From Dipteris shenzhenensis (taxonomy: Eukaryota > Polypodiophyta > Polypodiopsida > Gleicheniales), in NCBI GenBank assembly GCA_047967505.1, contig CM106540.1: 64,000 nucleotides of DNA; one strand, given 5' to 3'. The position numbers and the translations under genes are program-made. The stretch's first letter is position 1; every line of letters starts with the position of its first letter. Positions 12,360-24,637 of the stretch are shown here, piece by piece. The notes below the pieces were generated by a model, which was not told the DNA's origin, did no database searches, and was given only the letters and a program-made list of their open reading frames with translations.

Positions 12360-12599
12360 ACCAACTCAATGGCCTTATTGGAATCACACCAAAGGAGCAT
12401 ATTGTTTATTTGTTGTCCTGCATGATTTTGATGCCATATGGTTGCGCATTCATGCCTTGCTCCCTCTGCCCAGTTTCAGGTTTTCATGCTTCTCATGCCT
12501 CCCTCAAAAATCTCGGGTTGGTCTATTGCTCATGTGCTACTCGTCTACTGAAATTTAGCCAGTCTTGTTGGTTTTCTTACTCTAAGGTTTGCTTTAGTT

Positions 12600-12805
12600 A
12601 TAAATATACATATATATATATATATATATGTATGTATATAACTATATATAACTATATATATATATATATATGTAAGTAAGTAAGTAAGTAAGTATGTATG
12701 TATGTATGTATGTGTGCATGTGTACATACATACATACCATACATACATACATACATACATGCATGCATGTATACATAGATACATACATACATACATACAT
12801 ATATA
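12600..12805. repeat. Compound microsatellite (TA)n, (GTAA)n, (TATG)n / (CATA)n
   Basis: Alternating TA runs, a gtaa run and then tatg units, followed after tgtgcatgtgtac by catac units. The last two halves form a long inverted repeat around about 12722. Reading frames through it (MYVCMYLC type) are artefacts of the repeat. Confidence 0.95.
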
Positions 12806-13327
12806 TATATGGTTATGTATTTGTGGTTATGAAATTATATACTTATGCTTGTGTTTGAATAGTCCTATTGAATTATCATTTAAGATTAATTTCCTTTTTT
12901 GACATCTTTATGTATGGCATATATATATAGTCTTCTTTAATATTTAGTCTTGTGATGGCAGTTGCTTGCTTATAGATTAGCTCCTTTCTGACTACTTGTC
13001 AAGTTCAAATATTTATATATACTTGTAGATAGTTATATATTTAAAGTAGAAATGACCTTTGTTTCAATTTTACTTGTTTGTGCCTTAAGTGTTATAATTA
13101 TGTGTATTATCAAAATAAGATAATTTAGAGTTATCGGTTTATTCATTGATGTTTCTTATTAAATTTGGTATAATAGATTGGGAAAAATAGTATTCTTTTT
13201 GGTTTGGTTTGGAACTACCTTAAATATCTATATATATATATATATATAGTATGTTTAAGCTAAGTATATATAGAGTTAATTATTACATATGTACTTCAGT
13301 TTACTTATAATTAGATAGGAAGAATTT

Positions 13328-13333
<6 letters not shown>

Positions 13334-13363
<30 letters not shown>
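13334..13363. repeat. (TG)n microsatellite
   Basis: An uninterrupted gt run of about 30 bp in AT-rich sequence. Smaller TA and TATG runs lie at about 13226-13250 and 13438-13480. Confidence 0.95.
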
Positions 13364-13365
<2 letters not shown>

Positions 13366-13486
13366 GCTAGATTTGGTCTTTCTTAAATTTATTAGAGTTC
13401 TTTACCTTGAATTTCTTGTATGGTTTGCATGTCTCGTACGTACGTATGTATACGTATGTATGTATATATGTATGTATGCATATATG

Positions 13487-14127
13487 TGTTAAATTACATG
13501 GCGCAGCGAAACAGAAACTGAAAAAAGAATAGAGAGTACACAGCAAATTGGAGATGAACAAAATTTTCCTTCAATACTGATGTAGTACAGATGATGGCTC
13601 CATCCACTCGTCCGCTCCCATAGTGGACCTTAGATGGCGATCTAGACAGATACTAAGTGAAGAGCTACTAATTGGAAGATTTCTACTGGAAGATCTGATC
13701 TGGTACAATAGACTGGGGAGGTCACCTCTTTATAGCTATGAGGGCGGTACAACATAGTCGGTGGAACCGACCAGTCAACCTAGTTGGTAAAGCCAACCAG
13801 TCAACCTAGTCGATGGTACCGACTAGTCATTCATGGAATATTCAAGGAATATTCCCTATACTGTCACCTTGGGGGCTCCCGCCCCCGAACCCCCAGTAGG
13901 GGGGGCCAGTTGGCCCCCAGGCCCCAACAAGAACAGGGGGCTCCTGCACAATCACCTTTCTACCATCAACGGTCTCATGGATAGACCTCATCTAACATGC
14001 AAGTCAGGATCCACCATCCAGTGTCTCGGGCTCACACATGGCTTCTCCTCATATGGGGGCCTTACAACTTGAGCACCTTAGACCACTGCCGGTTACCAGG
14101 AGGGTGGGGCATTGAGCATATCTAACA
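13487..14127 (-). mobile_element. Solo LTR, probably copia, 641 bp
   Basis: The block begins tgttaaatta and ends atctaaca, giving a perfect tgtta/taaca terminal inverted repeat. The flanking 5-mers are atatg and gtatg (4 of 5 match), but both sides are TATG microsatellite, so the target duplication is weak evidence. On the minus strand it has a TATA box (gctataaagagg), a very GC-rich U3 segment made of C and G runs (about 13870-13935), and the cccccatatgaggagaag block shared with the copia element at 6.5 kb. No internal region follows. It contains no gene. Confidence 0.7.
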
Positions 14128-14216
14128 GTATGTATGCATGAATGTATGTATGTATGTATGTGTGTATGTATGTATGTATGTGTGTCTGTGTGTGTATGTA
14201 TGTATGTATGTATGTA

Positions 14217-14247
<31 letters not shown>

Positions 14248-14290
14248 CCGTGTATGTATAAATGTATGTTTGTATGTATACATACATCAT
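14128..14290. repeat. (TATG)n / (TG)n microsatellite
   Basis: tatg units interrupted by tgtg runs, continuing the microsatellite interrupted by the solo LTR. Open frames in all six frames come from the repeat. Confidence 0.95.
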
Positions 14291-15395
14291 GCCTCAAGAC
14301 TATTGATTTTGCCTAGATGGTGTGCGTGACAAAAGAATTAGAGGTATGGACAACATGGAAATTTATATATGAGAGCAATACATTGCTCAGATATCTTTAA
14401 ACCTGAGATAACAATTGGAAAATATCAAAATGCAAGGTGAAGATGTTGTTATGGATCATCTAAGTATGAATGTGTGCTTAGGATATGTTGACTGAGGATA
14501 TGTTATGGACTCTCTAAGTTCCTTTTTGTTTTTCCAAATGTACCTTCCCCTCCATCTCTCTCTCACTTTCATTGTATTTTTTAAAAAGCAATATACCCAA
14601 ACCTTCTCCCCATCTCTCTCACCTTGTATTCCTCTATTCATCCTTTAGTTTTTTTGGGGAGGTGAAATTTATGGAAAAAATATTTTGGAATAATTCTTGA
14701 TATCAAACACCATGTTTAGGTAAGAAGCAAAACTCCCATCTCGCTTTGGTCAACTTTCTCTGACCCCAACACTCCACACCATAAAAACGTCCTAAACTAA
14801 GCATTTGGTTCATTAATCTCATTCTAAGAGGCGTATCAAGAGGACATGAATTAAATTTGAGGGATATAAGCTATTACAAATAGACTTCCTCATAGCAAGT
14901 GAAGATTACAAGCCTTGCCCCTTTATATCTTTCTGAATAGCCCATTCTCATCTATATTTTAAGGTGTAATGGAATAACTAGCAATGTGAAGGGCTCACCT
15001 TCCTTCAAGGTATTGAAGCCCTTGTTTAGAATATAGTCTAAAGGTTTTTCCCTATTCCCAAATATCCATGTTTTTCTATGTTAATTATATAGCTAGAGAT
15101 CAATAGCTCAAACAAACACAAGGTAACTATGAAGTGCAAGGTTACTTCCATTTACAAATTGTTGCTATGCAATTTGTCTTACATCATCAATACGAATTCC
15201 TCGTACGATTCTCTTCTCTAGCACTTCTTGAATATTCCATCTCATGCACCTACAAGAATGGCAAATAGTAAGGGGGAAGATGACATAGTTGCATGAAAGG
15301 GTTTTTAGGTCATCCCATTAGCCTTTAGCTCTAGATTTTTGTAGCAATACTTCTAAAAACCTCTAGAACCAAACATCTATTCACATATCTTACTT
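14291..15395. other. No gene recognised
   Basis: AT-rich sequence without recognisable motifs. The right part may belong to the LINE fragment that follows on the minus strand, but I cannot confirm this. Confidence 0.4.
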
Positions 15396-15625
15396 TGATT
15401 CTATAATGAAGTACCATTCCATCTGGTCATATACCATATCAATGTCTATGTTTAAAAACAAATATTTCCTTCACAAGCTCCAATCCCTGCCATAGTTGAC
15501 ACTAGCCTCAAGGATGTGCCTTCCTTTTATAAAACCCTTTTTGTTTTTAGCTTATCCAAGTGTGCATCTCATCTTTTAATCTAAGGGCCAATGCCTTTGC
15601 AAAAATCTTGTAGCACATATTATGG
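15396..15625 (-). pseudogene. LINE reverse transcriptase fragment
   Basis: The minus strand reads KKGFIKGRHILEASVN and then FLNIDIDMVYDQMEWYFI. These match two ordered boxes of L1-type plant LINE reverse transcriptases: the GF(I/V)KGR.I box and the D.(D/E)KAYD..EW box holding the first catalytic Asp. Several stops interrupt the frame. The upstream trace RFLQRHWPL corresponds to the A-K-A-L-A-L-R-L region. Only about 75 residues remain. It is too short to assign to a LINE clade. Confidence 0.7.
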
Positions 15626-16410
15626 TCAACCGTCTCAAATTCATGAATTCATTCTGGGGACCCCTTTGGGTAGCAGTTTCACTAAACACATATTAATCCT
15701 TGTATCAAAAGAACCCTTATCCAAGGATTTATGTTGGAGATTAAGGAGGTTGGGTCCAGGAGAAAGAAACGGTCAAGAGGGATAGAAGACGAAACAGTTA
15801 AGGGAATGGAATAGCGAAGGCTTAAGTTTATAGCCCGACCACATAATGGTGGCATGAAAATTGCAATCATCTTCTATGCTCCGTCACGTCCTTTCCGTTG
15901 CTCTACTATTGCTTGAACCTGCCAAAACTTGCAGGTTCCTCTCGTATCAGGAAAGAAGTGAATGGTCTTCTTTAGCACATCTTGGTGGTGTGTTGGCAAG
16001 CTCAAAATCTTGACTCCACCATCTTTACTAATCTGAGCATTAGGTATACATCTACAAGATCCTGTCTCTTCCACTGCTTCTCGAAAGAGTGTGCTTGCAA
16101 ACTACCTCCAGAAATTCCTAGAGCATTTTCAATCATGCTCTCATTGATGGTAATCTTCTAACCTTGATAGACTAGTTGCCCCTCTTTCACGTTCACCTCC
16201 TGTACTAACCGAGTGAAGTTTTGACTTTGTTGATGATCCTCGTTCCCCCCCATTTTCCCTTCCATGATATAAGCCCCTAAGTTCAAAATCATTATCTTTT
16301 GTTGCTCCAGGTGCAAGCATTGTTTTTGGCCTTGCTTCAATGAAAGTTCTTGTAGCAACACATTCTCCCACATCAATCCTCTCACTTTCTCTTTCTCCCT
16401 ACCATCAGCA
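15626..16410. other. No gene recognised
   Basis: Short minus-strand frames at 15.87-16.39 kb show no familiar motif and look random. Confidence 0.4.
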
Positions 16411-16411
16411 T

Positions 16412-16465
<54 letters not shown>

Positions 16466-16475
16466 AATCAATCAA

Positions 16476-16512
<37 letters not shown>
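16411..16512. repeat. (CT)n microsatellite
   Basis: Two ct runs, about 16411-16461 and 16480-16512, separated by cctcaatcaatcaataaat. Confidence 0.95.
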
Positions 16513-16515
<3 letters not shown>

Positions 16516-18421
16516 CACCAGTGTGAGCCAAAACTATGTTTTACCTATGCAAAACGCTTAGAAAGATTTCGATAAAATGTTCGAGTCGACAAAGGTTTTG
16601 GCAAAACTTTTGGGGACCTAGATACTGTGTACCTCTTATTTTGTGTGTCTTGTCTTGTAATCTGCTCCATCACAACACTCTTTTCCAGCAACTATTCTCT
16701 CTTACACAATCACCTCTTTTTTCCCTTGCCTCACATCCATACCTCCTCTCCAACATTGTAGCCCGTTGCCCTACCTCTCATGTTGGGGTTGTTGGAAGTC
16801 CAAGTTGGCTAATTTGATAACTAGCTAGTTATCTACACTGGCTTCTCCATTTGAGTCTACAATCATTTTCTCTCTTCCCTCATCCATGCTTCTTTCTTCT
16901 TACATTAGGCTTTAGCACATTCTGGCACCCACACTCTCCTTAGTTCTTCATCCCATATGTACATTCTCTCTCTACTTCAAGGATCAACCTTCTTAAAAGC
17001 CTTCTCTCCTATTATTTTGTTGAGGCTTGAACCTTACAAGCTATGGTCTACCATGGCTTGAAGAGGTGCTGGTGGAAGCTCAAGGCGTGATGTATGGCAT
17101 GACACTATTTTGCAGAGTTATGGCAAATGTGACACAAGGAAGATGGTTTGCAAGTTTTATGCAGAGACATTGAGTGGATTAGCCGCTCAAGTGGGAAGGA
17201 AGCCATGGTACAAAGATTTACCATGCCATCACGAGGGGATCTTCTTGGCACATGGAGGTACTTCGTCTAGATAAGGGCCAAAATCTACTCCAAGTCACTC
17301 ATGTGCATGTTGCTTGGATGCCTAAAGCAAGAGGACAAAAATGCAGAGGATTGGTTTTACTTTTCATTCAATACTCTTCTTTCATGTTGCAAAGATACTT
17401 ATTTGTAAGAAAATTTACCATGCACTAGTAGTCGTTGCTAAAGCAAGTGCACCATCCCTTGCACCTACTAGTTTTGAGGATCTTCGCATCACATGATTGA
17501 AGGAGAAGATGGGTTGATCAAGAAAGGGTTGGAAGAATTCAAGTAGGTCTCTGTACCACACATCTAAAGCAACATTTGGGTTGATCAAGAAAGACTTGAA
17601 AGGAGTCAAGGAGGCCCGGAATTAGTATGGATGCACCATAGTCTCTAACGATGGAGTGATGCAAAGAGAAGGCACATGATTAATATTTTCGTGACTTATT
17701 GTGTGGAAAGCATCTTATTAAGGGTGATTGATGCTTCACATGTTGACCTTCACATCACAGAGAGATGATATGGAGCCATATTGAGGTCACCAATTAAGAA
17801 GGTTGGTGAAGACAATGTGGTATAAGTCATAAAGACAAAGGCTCCAATTGCAAGAGGATTGGAAGTCTCCTTGAGAACAAGTATCCCAAGATTGTATGGG
17901 CCCCTTGTGCTTCACACTCTCTTCATTTATGATGGACATTAGAAATTGTTGTGGGTGTCTCGTGTGGTGGAGCAAGCAATACAATTAGTGACTTATATTA
18001 CCAGTAAGCCATATAAGCTAATGCTATTTACAAGGGAGTGCAAGTGGGGCGTTGAGAGACCCACAATCACACAGTTTGGCTACGTCTTCTTGGTTCTTTA
18101 TAAGTATGATTCATGAATTGTAATTTATAAATTATGATTCATGAAATTATTAAGTTGTTATTTATCTATTGGAATTTAGAATAGACATATTTTCATGAAA
18201 TTATTAAGTTGTTATTTATCTTTAGAATTTAGAATAGACATATTTTCATAAGACTTAGAATATATCCAACCTTACAAATTAAAATATTTAATAGAATGAG
18301 CGAAGGAACAAAGCATAAAAGAGAGTGACTCTTATGTTCTCATGAGTTCCCAGGCATTTCCACAGCAAATGACACAAGTTTTTCAACACTTTCCCACACA
18401 AGGCACATGCCAAGTTGACTT
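16513..18421. other. No gene recognised
   Basis: Two related phrases (gttgatcaagaaagggttgg near 17514 and gttgatcaagaaagacttg near 17581) form a short imperfect duplication of about 65 bp. Near 18133-18245 the phrase gaaattattaagttgttatttatct is also duplicated. No convincing coding sequence was seen. Confidence 0.4.
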
Positions 18422-18426
18422 GAAAT

Positions 18427-19229
18427 TGTTACGAAATTGTATTTCTGATATTTCTTGCTATGGAAATTATTTTATTTTAGTCAAGTGTGACTATGGAAAA
18501 GAATTCCATAGGAGTGCACCAGATGCAGTGGGGGTCCTAGTGGATGCTTTGTGGGCTTTAGTTGGGGATGTCTAACTACCTGTGTTTTTGCCAGGCTAGA
18601 TGGTTAGTATTGTGGGTGATTCCATGTTAATACTAATGTCACTAGTGTTACTGGTGTTATTGCAATTGGTCGCAAGGTATGTATTTTGATGTCTGTATAT
18701 CGAGCATACAACTGTGTTGGGATTAGTTGGTGTGATGATTGATCAATTGATTGTAATAAAACTAACACAATTGGTGACTTGAGTACAGATGATGAGTTGG
18801 ATAACGAGGAACACAGATGGTGAAGGTGATTTGGATTGATCGAAGTATCTAATGGCTATCAAAGGCCATGGGCTGCCATAGTGTAAAGTAATGAAATTTA
18901 AGCCATGGGCTAATTTATTTTATTAATTGTGGATGAGGGCATATTAAGCCTTGTGATATTTTAAGCTCGTGGAGCTATGTTGAGCAATCCCTCTAATTAT
19001 AGACAAGGGATTCTTTTGGATGTACTATTATTGGCTCTTTGCTTTTGAAATTACAATTATAAATACTCTAGATGGGAAGTAGGAGCCGCCATTTAGGGGT
19101 GCAGATTGGACCCCATGCAGTGTCGATCTCTCTTTCTCTTCTCTCCCCCACTTGTTTCGTGGTTCTTGGTTTCTATGGTTTTGGTAAATCTTGAATTTGT
19201 GAGCATGTTTGACTTCAGTTTTCATAACA
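18427..19229 (+). repeat. 5' LTR of the outer element
   Basis: 803 bp, tgttacg to cataaca. Near its 3' end, ataaatactctagatggg and a CT-rich segment resemble the promoter and leader parts of plant LTRs. A third, more diverged family member lies at 3755-4693 on the minus strand. Confidence 0.92.
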
Positions 19230-19230
19230 G

Positions 19231-19242
19231 TGTTATCAGAGC
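19231..19242 (+). other. Primer binding site, outer element
   Basis: tgttatcagagc, one base after the 5' LTR, differs by one base from tggtatcagagc, the usual plant LTR-element site complementary to the initiator methionine tRNA 3' end. Confidence 0.8.
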
Positions 19243-20257
19243 TTGGCTATGCTCTAGCCTGCTGACTGCGAGAGGCAAGCAACATGAGTTTATGAAATCT
19301 GATGACAAAGTCATTCTCAGAATGTTCTTTCTGATTGTTTAGACTACTTGATCACTATGTTTTGAGTTTGCATGCAAAAGCTATCAAAGATGCTTTGAAA
19401 ATCAATGCTACAACTGTGATTGACAAAAACGACCCAGGCTGGCCTCAGGCTGGCTTGCTCAAAGGGTATGTGCCAGTTCTTTTGAGTGGCTAGATCAATA
19501 TATTCGGACTTCAGGTAAGAAATTTATGGTTGTTTCTTTTCACTGCCTACTATCAATGAATCGGTATTAGTAGTCTTTGGATAGAAAGATGAACAACCAT
19601 GACTAGAGATGACTTAACCTTAGGCATGAGGACTGTAAAGATTCATATTCTTATTTAATTAATGATATTTGTAGCATCACATGTGATTTCAAGAATGGAA
19701 GTCGTATGAAAATCACAACCCAGATGTCACTCTCCTAAGCAAAAGACCATAGCTATTTGGAAGAAAGCAATAGGAGTAAATAAGGAATCAAGAGCTGCAG
19801 ATGAAAGAAGGACAAATAGATGCACGATAAGCATGTTATTGCTTCAATGCATCTTTGAATACATCTTTTATCCTTCTTCTTTGCTTTACTTAATTGTTTT
19901 TTTTAAGTTGCATATGATGAGGTCACTATGAAAGAGAGGCTTTGTAAGGAATCTCTTTTGAACCACAAAGTTATTAGACCGACAATTGAACGGGAAGCAA
20001 AAGAAAGTTGATTGGGGCTCAACCAGGCAAGCAAAGATTTGGAAGGACAAAGAAGATACGTATCTATTTCCATATTTTTTGTTTTTTTGTTTTTTCATTT
20101 TTCTTACTCTTATTGAAATACTCATATAGAGACAAGAAAGAATGTTATGGCGACAGAAGGGAACAATTGAGTTCAAAGAAGACTGATACATCAAATTAAA
20201 ATAGCATGAAAAAGAGAATAAAATATGATAGCCTATATGGGATCTAGGATAATCTAG

Positions 20258-20380
20258 GTGAGCTAAGAGTTTGTTATGATTACATAAGCATGATTATGTG
20301 AGCTAAGAGTTTGTTATGATTAAATAAGCATGATTATGTGAGCTAAGAGTTTGTTATGATTAAATAAGCATGATTATGTG
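20258..20380 (+). repeat. 40-bp tandem repeat, three units
   Basis: Units beginning gtgagctaagagtttgttat start at 20258, 20298 and 20338. The period is exactly 40 bp and the units are nearly identical, inside the outer element's non-coding interior. This is a recent local expansion. Confidence 0.92.
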
Positions 20381-21224
20381 CATTAATAAGGATAAGAAGA
20401 CATATATCATGTGGTATGTATGAAATAAGAAATACAATTACTTAGAGGTCTTGTATCCTCACAGCTTGCTTGGGTAGATGCCAATCATAGCTTAATTGTA
20501 GATAACAAAACTATTATTGTGCGATACATATGGTATGCTTTGATAAAGTGTTCTACTAATGTGAACTAAATTGAAGAAAATTAAAGAGAAGAAAAAGCAT
20601 ATGACATTTTTGCTAAGAGGGAAGGCATGATTGTTTGGTGGTGGCAAGCTTTTTGCTCGAGTAGTTTCTTTATGGAATTGCTTTTATAGATAATGAAAAA
20701 TAATTGGTATGCCATATGATATCTTCTATGTATTTTCTACCAGCCTAGATCATTACTAGCTACTATCAACCTAAATCAGAAACTTTGACGTGTGATTAAA
20801 TAATGACGTACATATACCCTTTTGCTGATCACAAAATAGTATATGTCACTCATTGCTACTCACATCAAAAGAAAAAAGAATTACACTTTGTATTTGTTAT
20901 TATTTCTCAATATCATATTGGTATGGGATGGTATAGATATTGAGGAATATGACAAATATAATGCTGGAACCTATACCAAAATAACATAAGCAATGAATCG
21001 ATGTGGTATAGTACTTTCTCTTGGTATAGGGTAAGAAAAAAAAAATCTTTCATAAGTTTTGAATTGGCTAGATTCATTATCTCTTGGTTAATGAGAACCT
21101 AAGATCTCTTGAAGAAATTTTTTGATCATGATGATACTTGATTAATCTCCAAGAGATTACTCTTCACATCTCTACTCGTTGACTCGAAAAGTCAAATACA
21201 CAATTGAGGTCAGTTTTGCAATCC

Positions 21225-21236
21225 AAGCAAGAGGGA
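21225..21236 (+). other. Polypurine tract, outer element
   Basis: aagcaagaggga directly abuts the 3' LTR start at 21237. It is the expected plus-strand primer position. Confidence 0.8.
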
Positions 21237-21750
21237 TGTTACGGAATTGTATTTCCAATATTTCTTGCTATGGAAATTATTTTATTTTAGTCAAGTGAGA
21301 CTATGGAAAAGTATTCCATAGGAGCGCACTCGACATGGCGAGGGTCCTAGTGGATGCTTTGTGGGACTTAGTTGGGGATGCCTAACTACCTGTGTTTTTG
21401 CCAGACTAGATGGTTAGTATTGTGGGTGATTCCATGTTAATACTAATGTCGCTATTGTTACTGGTGTTATTGCAATTGGTCGCAAGGTATGTATCTTGAT
21501 GTCTATATATCAAGCGTACAACTGTGTTGGGATTAGTTGGTGTGATGATTCATCAATTGATTGTAACAACTAACACAATTGGCGGCTTGAGTACAGATGA
21601 TGAGTTGGATAATGAGGAACAGAGATGGTGAAGGTGATTTGGATTGATCGAAGTATGTAATGGCTATCAAAGGCCATGGGCCGCCATAGTGTAAAGTAAT
21701 GAAATTTAAGCCGTGGGCTAATTTATTTTATTAATTGTGGATGAGGGTAT

Positions 21751-22090
21751 TGTTACGTCAACTATGATACCGTGACATCAGTATAACGGGGAAACTACGA
21801 GGGCTTGACAATACTTACCTATGTGGCTAATAGGGTCTAGGGGGAAATCCTAGGCCTAGGTAATTAATGGAAGGGTGCATTAGTTGAACCTAAAGAGGGG
21901 TTTAATGGTAAGGTCCACTTGGACACATGGCACCATGAGGGATGGCCACTTGGGAGGTATTGGGCTAGGAGGGAGGATTCTAGAGGGAGCCAAAAAAAGA
22001 AACAAGGTTGAGGAGGCTCCAAGAGAAAGGAATCCGTGGTCGGGTGGAACACAATGCGTAGAAGCCCTCGAGGATTCAGGTTTCTTATCA
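21751..22090 (+). repeat. 5' LTR of the chromovirus
   Basis: 340 bp, TG...CA. Followed by the primer site and a leader of about 1 kb (22105-23170) without coding motifs. Confidence 0.95.
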
Positions 22091-23170
22091 TTGGTAACAG
22101 AGCCAAAATCGAATGGATTGACGAGCCTTTTGAGAGGTTGCCATGCGTAGCGACAATAGGAGGAGGAAGGTGCTCGGAATCAAAGTCTAAGCCCCAAGGC
22201 AAGGCAACCCAGATAAAACGAGCTGCTGTTTTATTGATTTGCGCAGCCCAGTATACTTGTATATGGCGGAGAGTCCAGAGGTTTGCTTATACAAGTTCTG
22301 CCAACTTCTGCGAACTGGAATTGGCATTGTAGCAAACCTACAAATTGACTAAGTAAAGACAGCCGATGGAGTTTATACTTCAAATCCCACCTTCGAAGTT
22401 CGCATGATAGCCGATGGCATTTATATGCACTGGAAAGGAGCCGTGATCTATCATCTGTACTGTTGTGAAGAAATCATCACAGGTGTCACTGTGTCAATCT
22501 TGGCTGTCTTGCTGTTGCGTTGTAGCGTCCCAATACATTAGAGTCTCAGACTCTCACAGCCTCAAAGGAATGAGACAACAGTCGACTAGTCAGAATCAAG
22601 GGAAGAAAGTTGCGTGCGACGTCCGCCGATTTCAAGCAAAGCAGTGATTCAATCCAATGCACTGCGTTCAACTGAGAGACAAAGCAAAAATACGATGCTT
22701 CTCATATGTGAACTAGCCCGCAAATCGTTGCGCAGCAAATCATCCGCTCAAGCGCCAATACACAAAGTTTAAGCATTTGCAAAAGCCACGTAATCTAAGG
22801 TTTTCAAAACCTTAGAAAAAGCCACCTCATCAAAGCCTTTATATCCCTCACTAAAGTCTCAAATCCCTCTCTAAAGTCTCAAATCCCTCTCTTTTCAAAG
22901 TCTTTTCACCCTCTTCTTCATTCCAATCTCCTTAGCCTCGCCAAACTTAAAGAAGAAGATCGAAGAACGGGTCGGAAAGTTCGAAGCAAAGAGTATAATG
23001 GAGAACCAGATCAAGACGAGAGATCAAATATTAAAAGCGTGAGAGGACGCATCAGCTTGAAAGACAAATTCAAGACCATTGAACAAATATTAGGGAAGTG
23101 GGCATCATATTTTTCTATCTGATATAAAGCGCTTTGCTTTACATTTTTTGAAAAATATACATTTTTTAAA

Positions 23171-24016
23171 ATGACAACTCCAGAAAGGGATGGTAGGATT
23201 AGAGAGGCCGAGGAAAGGGCTAGAAAGGGAAAAGCCGTAGTTAGAGAGGAAATACATGAGGAGGTACAAACTAAAACTCAAGAGGATAATGTAGTAATGG
23301 AGGATATTGATTACGGTGATTATGGAATTCCGTATGCGGAATTCACTAAACTAGAAACTCGAACGCAAAATATAGAAACACAGTTAGGGGTTATCAGTGA
23401 AACATTAAAAACCCTAACTGAAGCTATAACTAAGATAGCTGATTCTCCCTAGATATTGGACTGAGTTTGAACAAGCCTTCCTAAAAGAATTTTTACCGGA
23501 AAATGAATTAGAAAGAGCTTGGGAGGCTTGGGACAATTGCACTATGGGTAAAAACACTCTAGTCCAGTACATAGCGAATTATAGGGAGGTAGTCCTTAAG
23601 CTGAAGGGAATTAATGAATTCCAAAAGATAAGGGGTTTCATGAGAGGTCTCAAAGACACTTATAAGGTTGAGGTGAAAAAAATTCCCCAAAAACCTTTGA
23701 GTAAGCCATTAAGTATGCCCAAATATATGATGATACGACGGGAAAATTCAAAATTGGAACTTTGGAGCAAATAGGTTTTGTTCCAAAGTTCAATAAATTT
23801 TCCAATTTGAAAAGGAAGGGGCACTTTAAGAAGGAGGTTCCTCAGGCACCACCTAAGAAACCTCAAACAAAAAATTATCCTCTCTTGAAAAAAGAGGATT
23901 ATGAAAGGGCCAGGCAAGAAAATCTTTGCTTCAAATGTCTGGGCAAAGACCATGCTGCTTGGAACTGTCCTAAAAATAAACTAGCAGGAGCTAAAGCCCC
24001 AAATAAACCTCCATAA
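23171..24016 (+). pseudogene. Chromovirus Gag, broken
   Basis: The N-terminal 93 residues are charged and end at TAG 23450. Sequence in the +1 frame (YWTEFEQAFLKEF, then YIANYREVVLKLKG) is the retrotransposon Gag core. The expected 100 or so residues between these parts are missing, so an internal deletion is likely. A further frameshift near 23745-23762 leads to a basic region and a single zinc knuckle, CFKCLGKDHAAWNC (CX2CX4HX4C). Role when intact: particle formation and RNA packaging. Confidence 0.85.
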
Positions 24017-24022
24017 AAACAA

Positions 24023-24637
24023 GTGCATGCAGTGCAAGTGTTACCGCTTAATGGTACTAAAAAGTACACTAAGGTAGAGGTCTATCATGAGGATAGCACC
24101 CACATGTGCTTTCTATCATCGGCAATGTGGCAGCCCACCTTTGGTCCTCATGATTTAATGAGGATGCATGGAAAAATTAAGGGGCAAAGAGTAAGAGTGA
24201 TGGTCGATGATAGTGCAACACAATTTTTCTTAAACTACTCGTTAGTTAAGAAATTAAAATTGCCTGAGAGTCCCAGTGCCCATAAATATGTGGTCTCTTT
24301 GGCGAAGGGCAGTGATAAAAAAGTTTGGGACACCATGATATATGGTGTAGAGATGGATATTCAAGGCTATCAGGATGCCTTGGATTTCCAAATCATGCAT
24401 CTCGACCGAATAGATGTAGTGCTTGGTTGAGAATGGCTGTATAGTCTTGGGCATAGCTTACGGAGGAGTTATCTTAATAACTCCATTATGTTTGAAAAAG
24501 AGGGTAGAGTCTTTCAGATTCAAGGAGAACATGATGTGCCTAACTCTCCTCTTATTTGTTCGATGGAATTGGAATGACTACTACACTAAGAACAATGCGA
24601 GGTATATCTTTGTGAACTTACTTTTATAGGTGATTTT
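24023..24637 (+). pseudogene. Chromovirus aspartic protease and linker, broken
   Basis: VMVDDSATQFFLN occupies the place of the D-(S/T)-G-A active site of retroviral-type proteases; the glycine is not present. Further on is the VVLG...EWLYSLG motif that ends gypsy proteases, with TGA at 24428-24430 between its halves. Two more in-frame stops (TGA 24575, TAA 24587) interrupt the linker to RT. The frame is unchanged from the zinc knuckle through RT, so decay is by substitution. Confidence 0.8.

Noticed and set aside
12545-14329. Tyr/His/Cys-rich frames (MYVCMYVCM, YIHTYIHT)
   Set aside because: Six-frame translations of TATG/CATA microsatellites.
16141-16385. Overlapping minus-strand frames
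   Set aside because: Two frames open over the same stretch, no recognisable motif, no start context.
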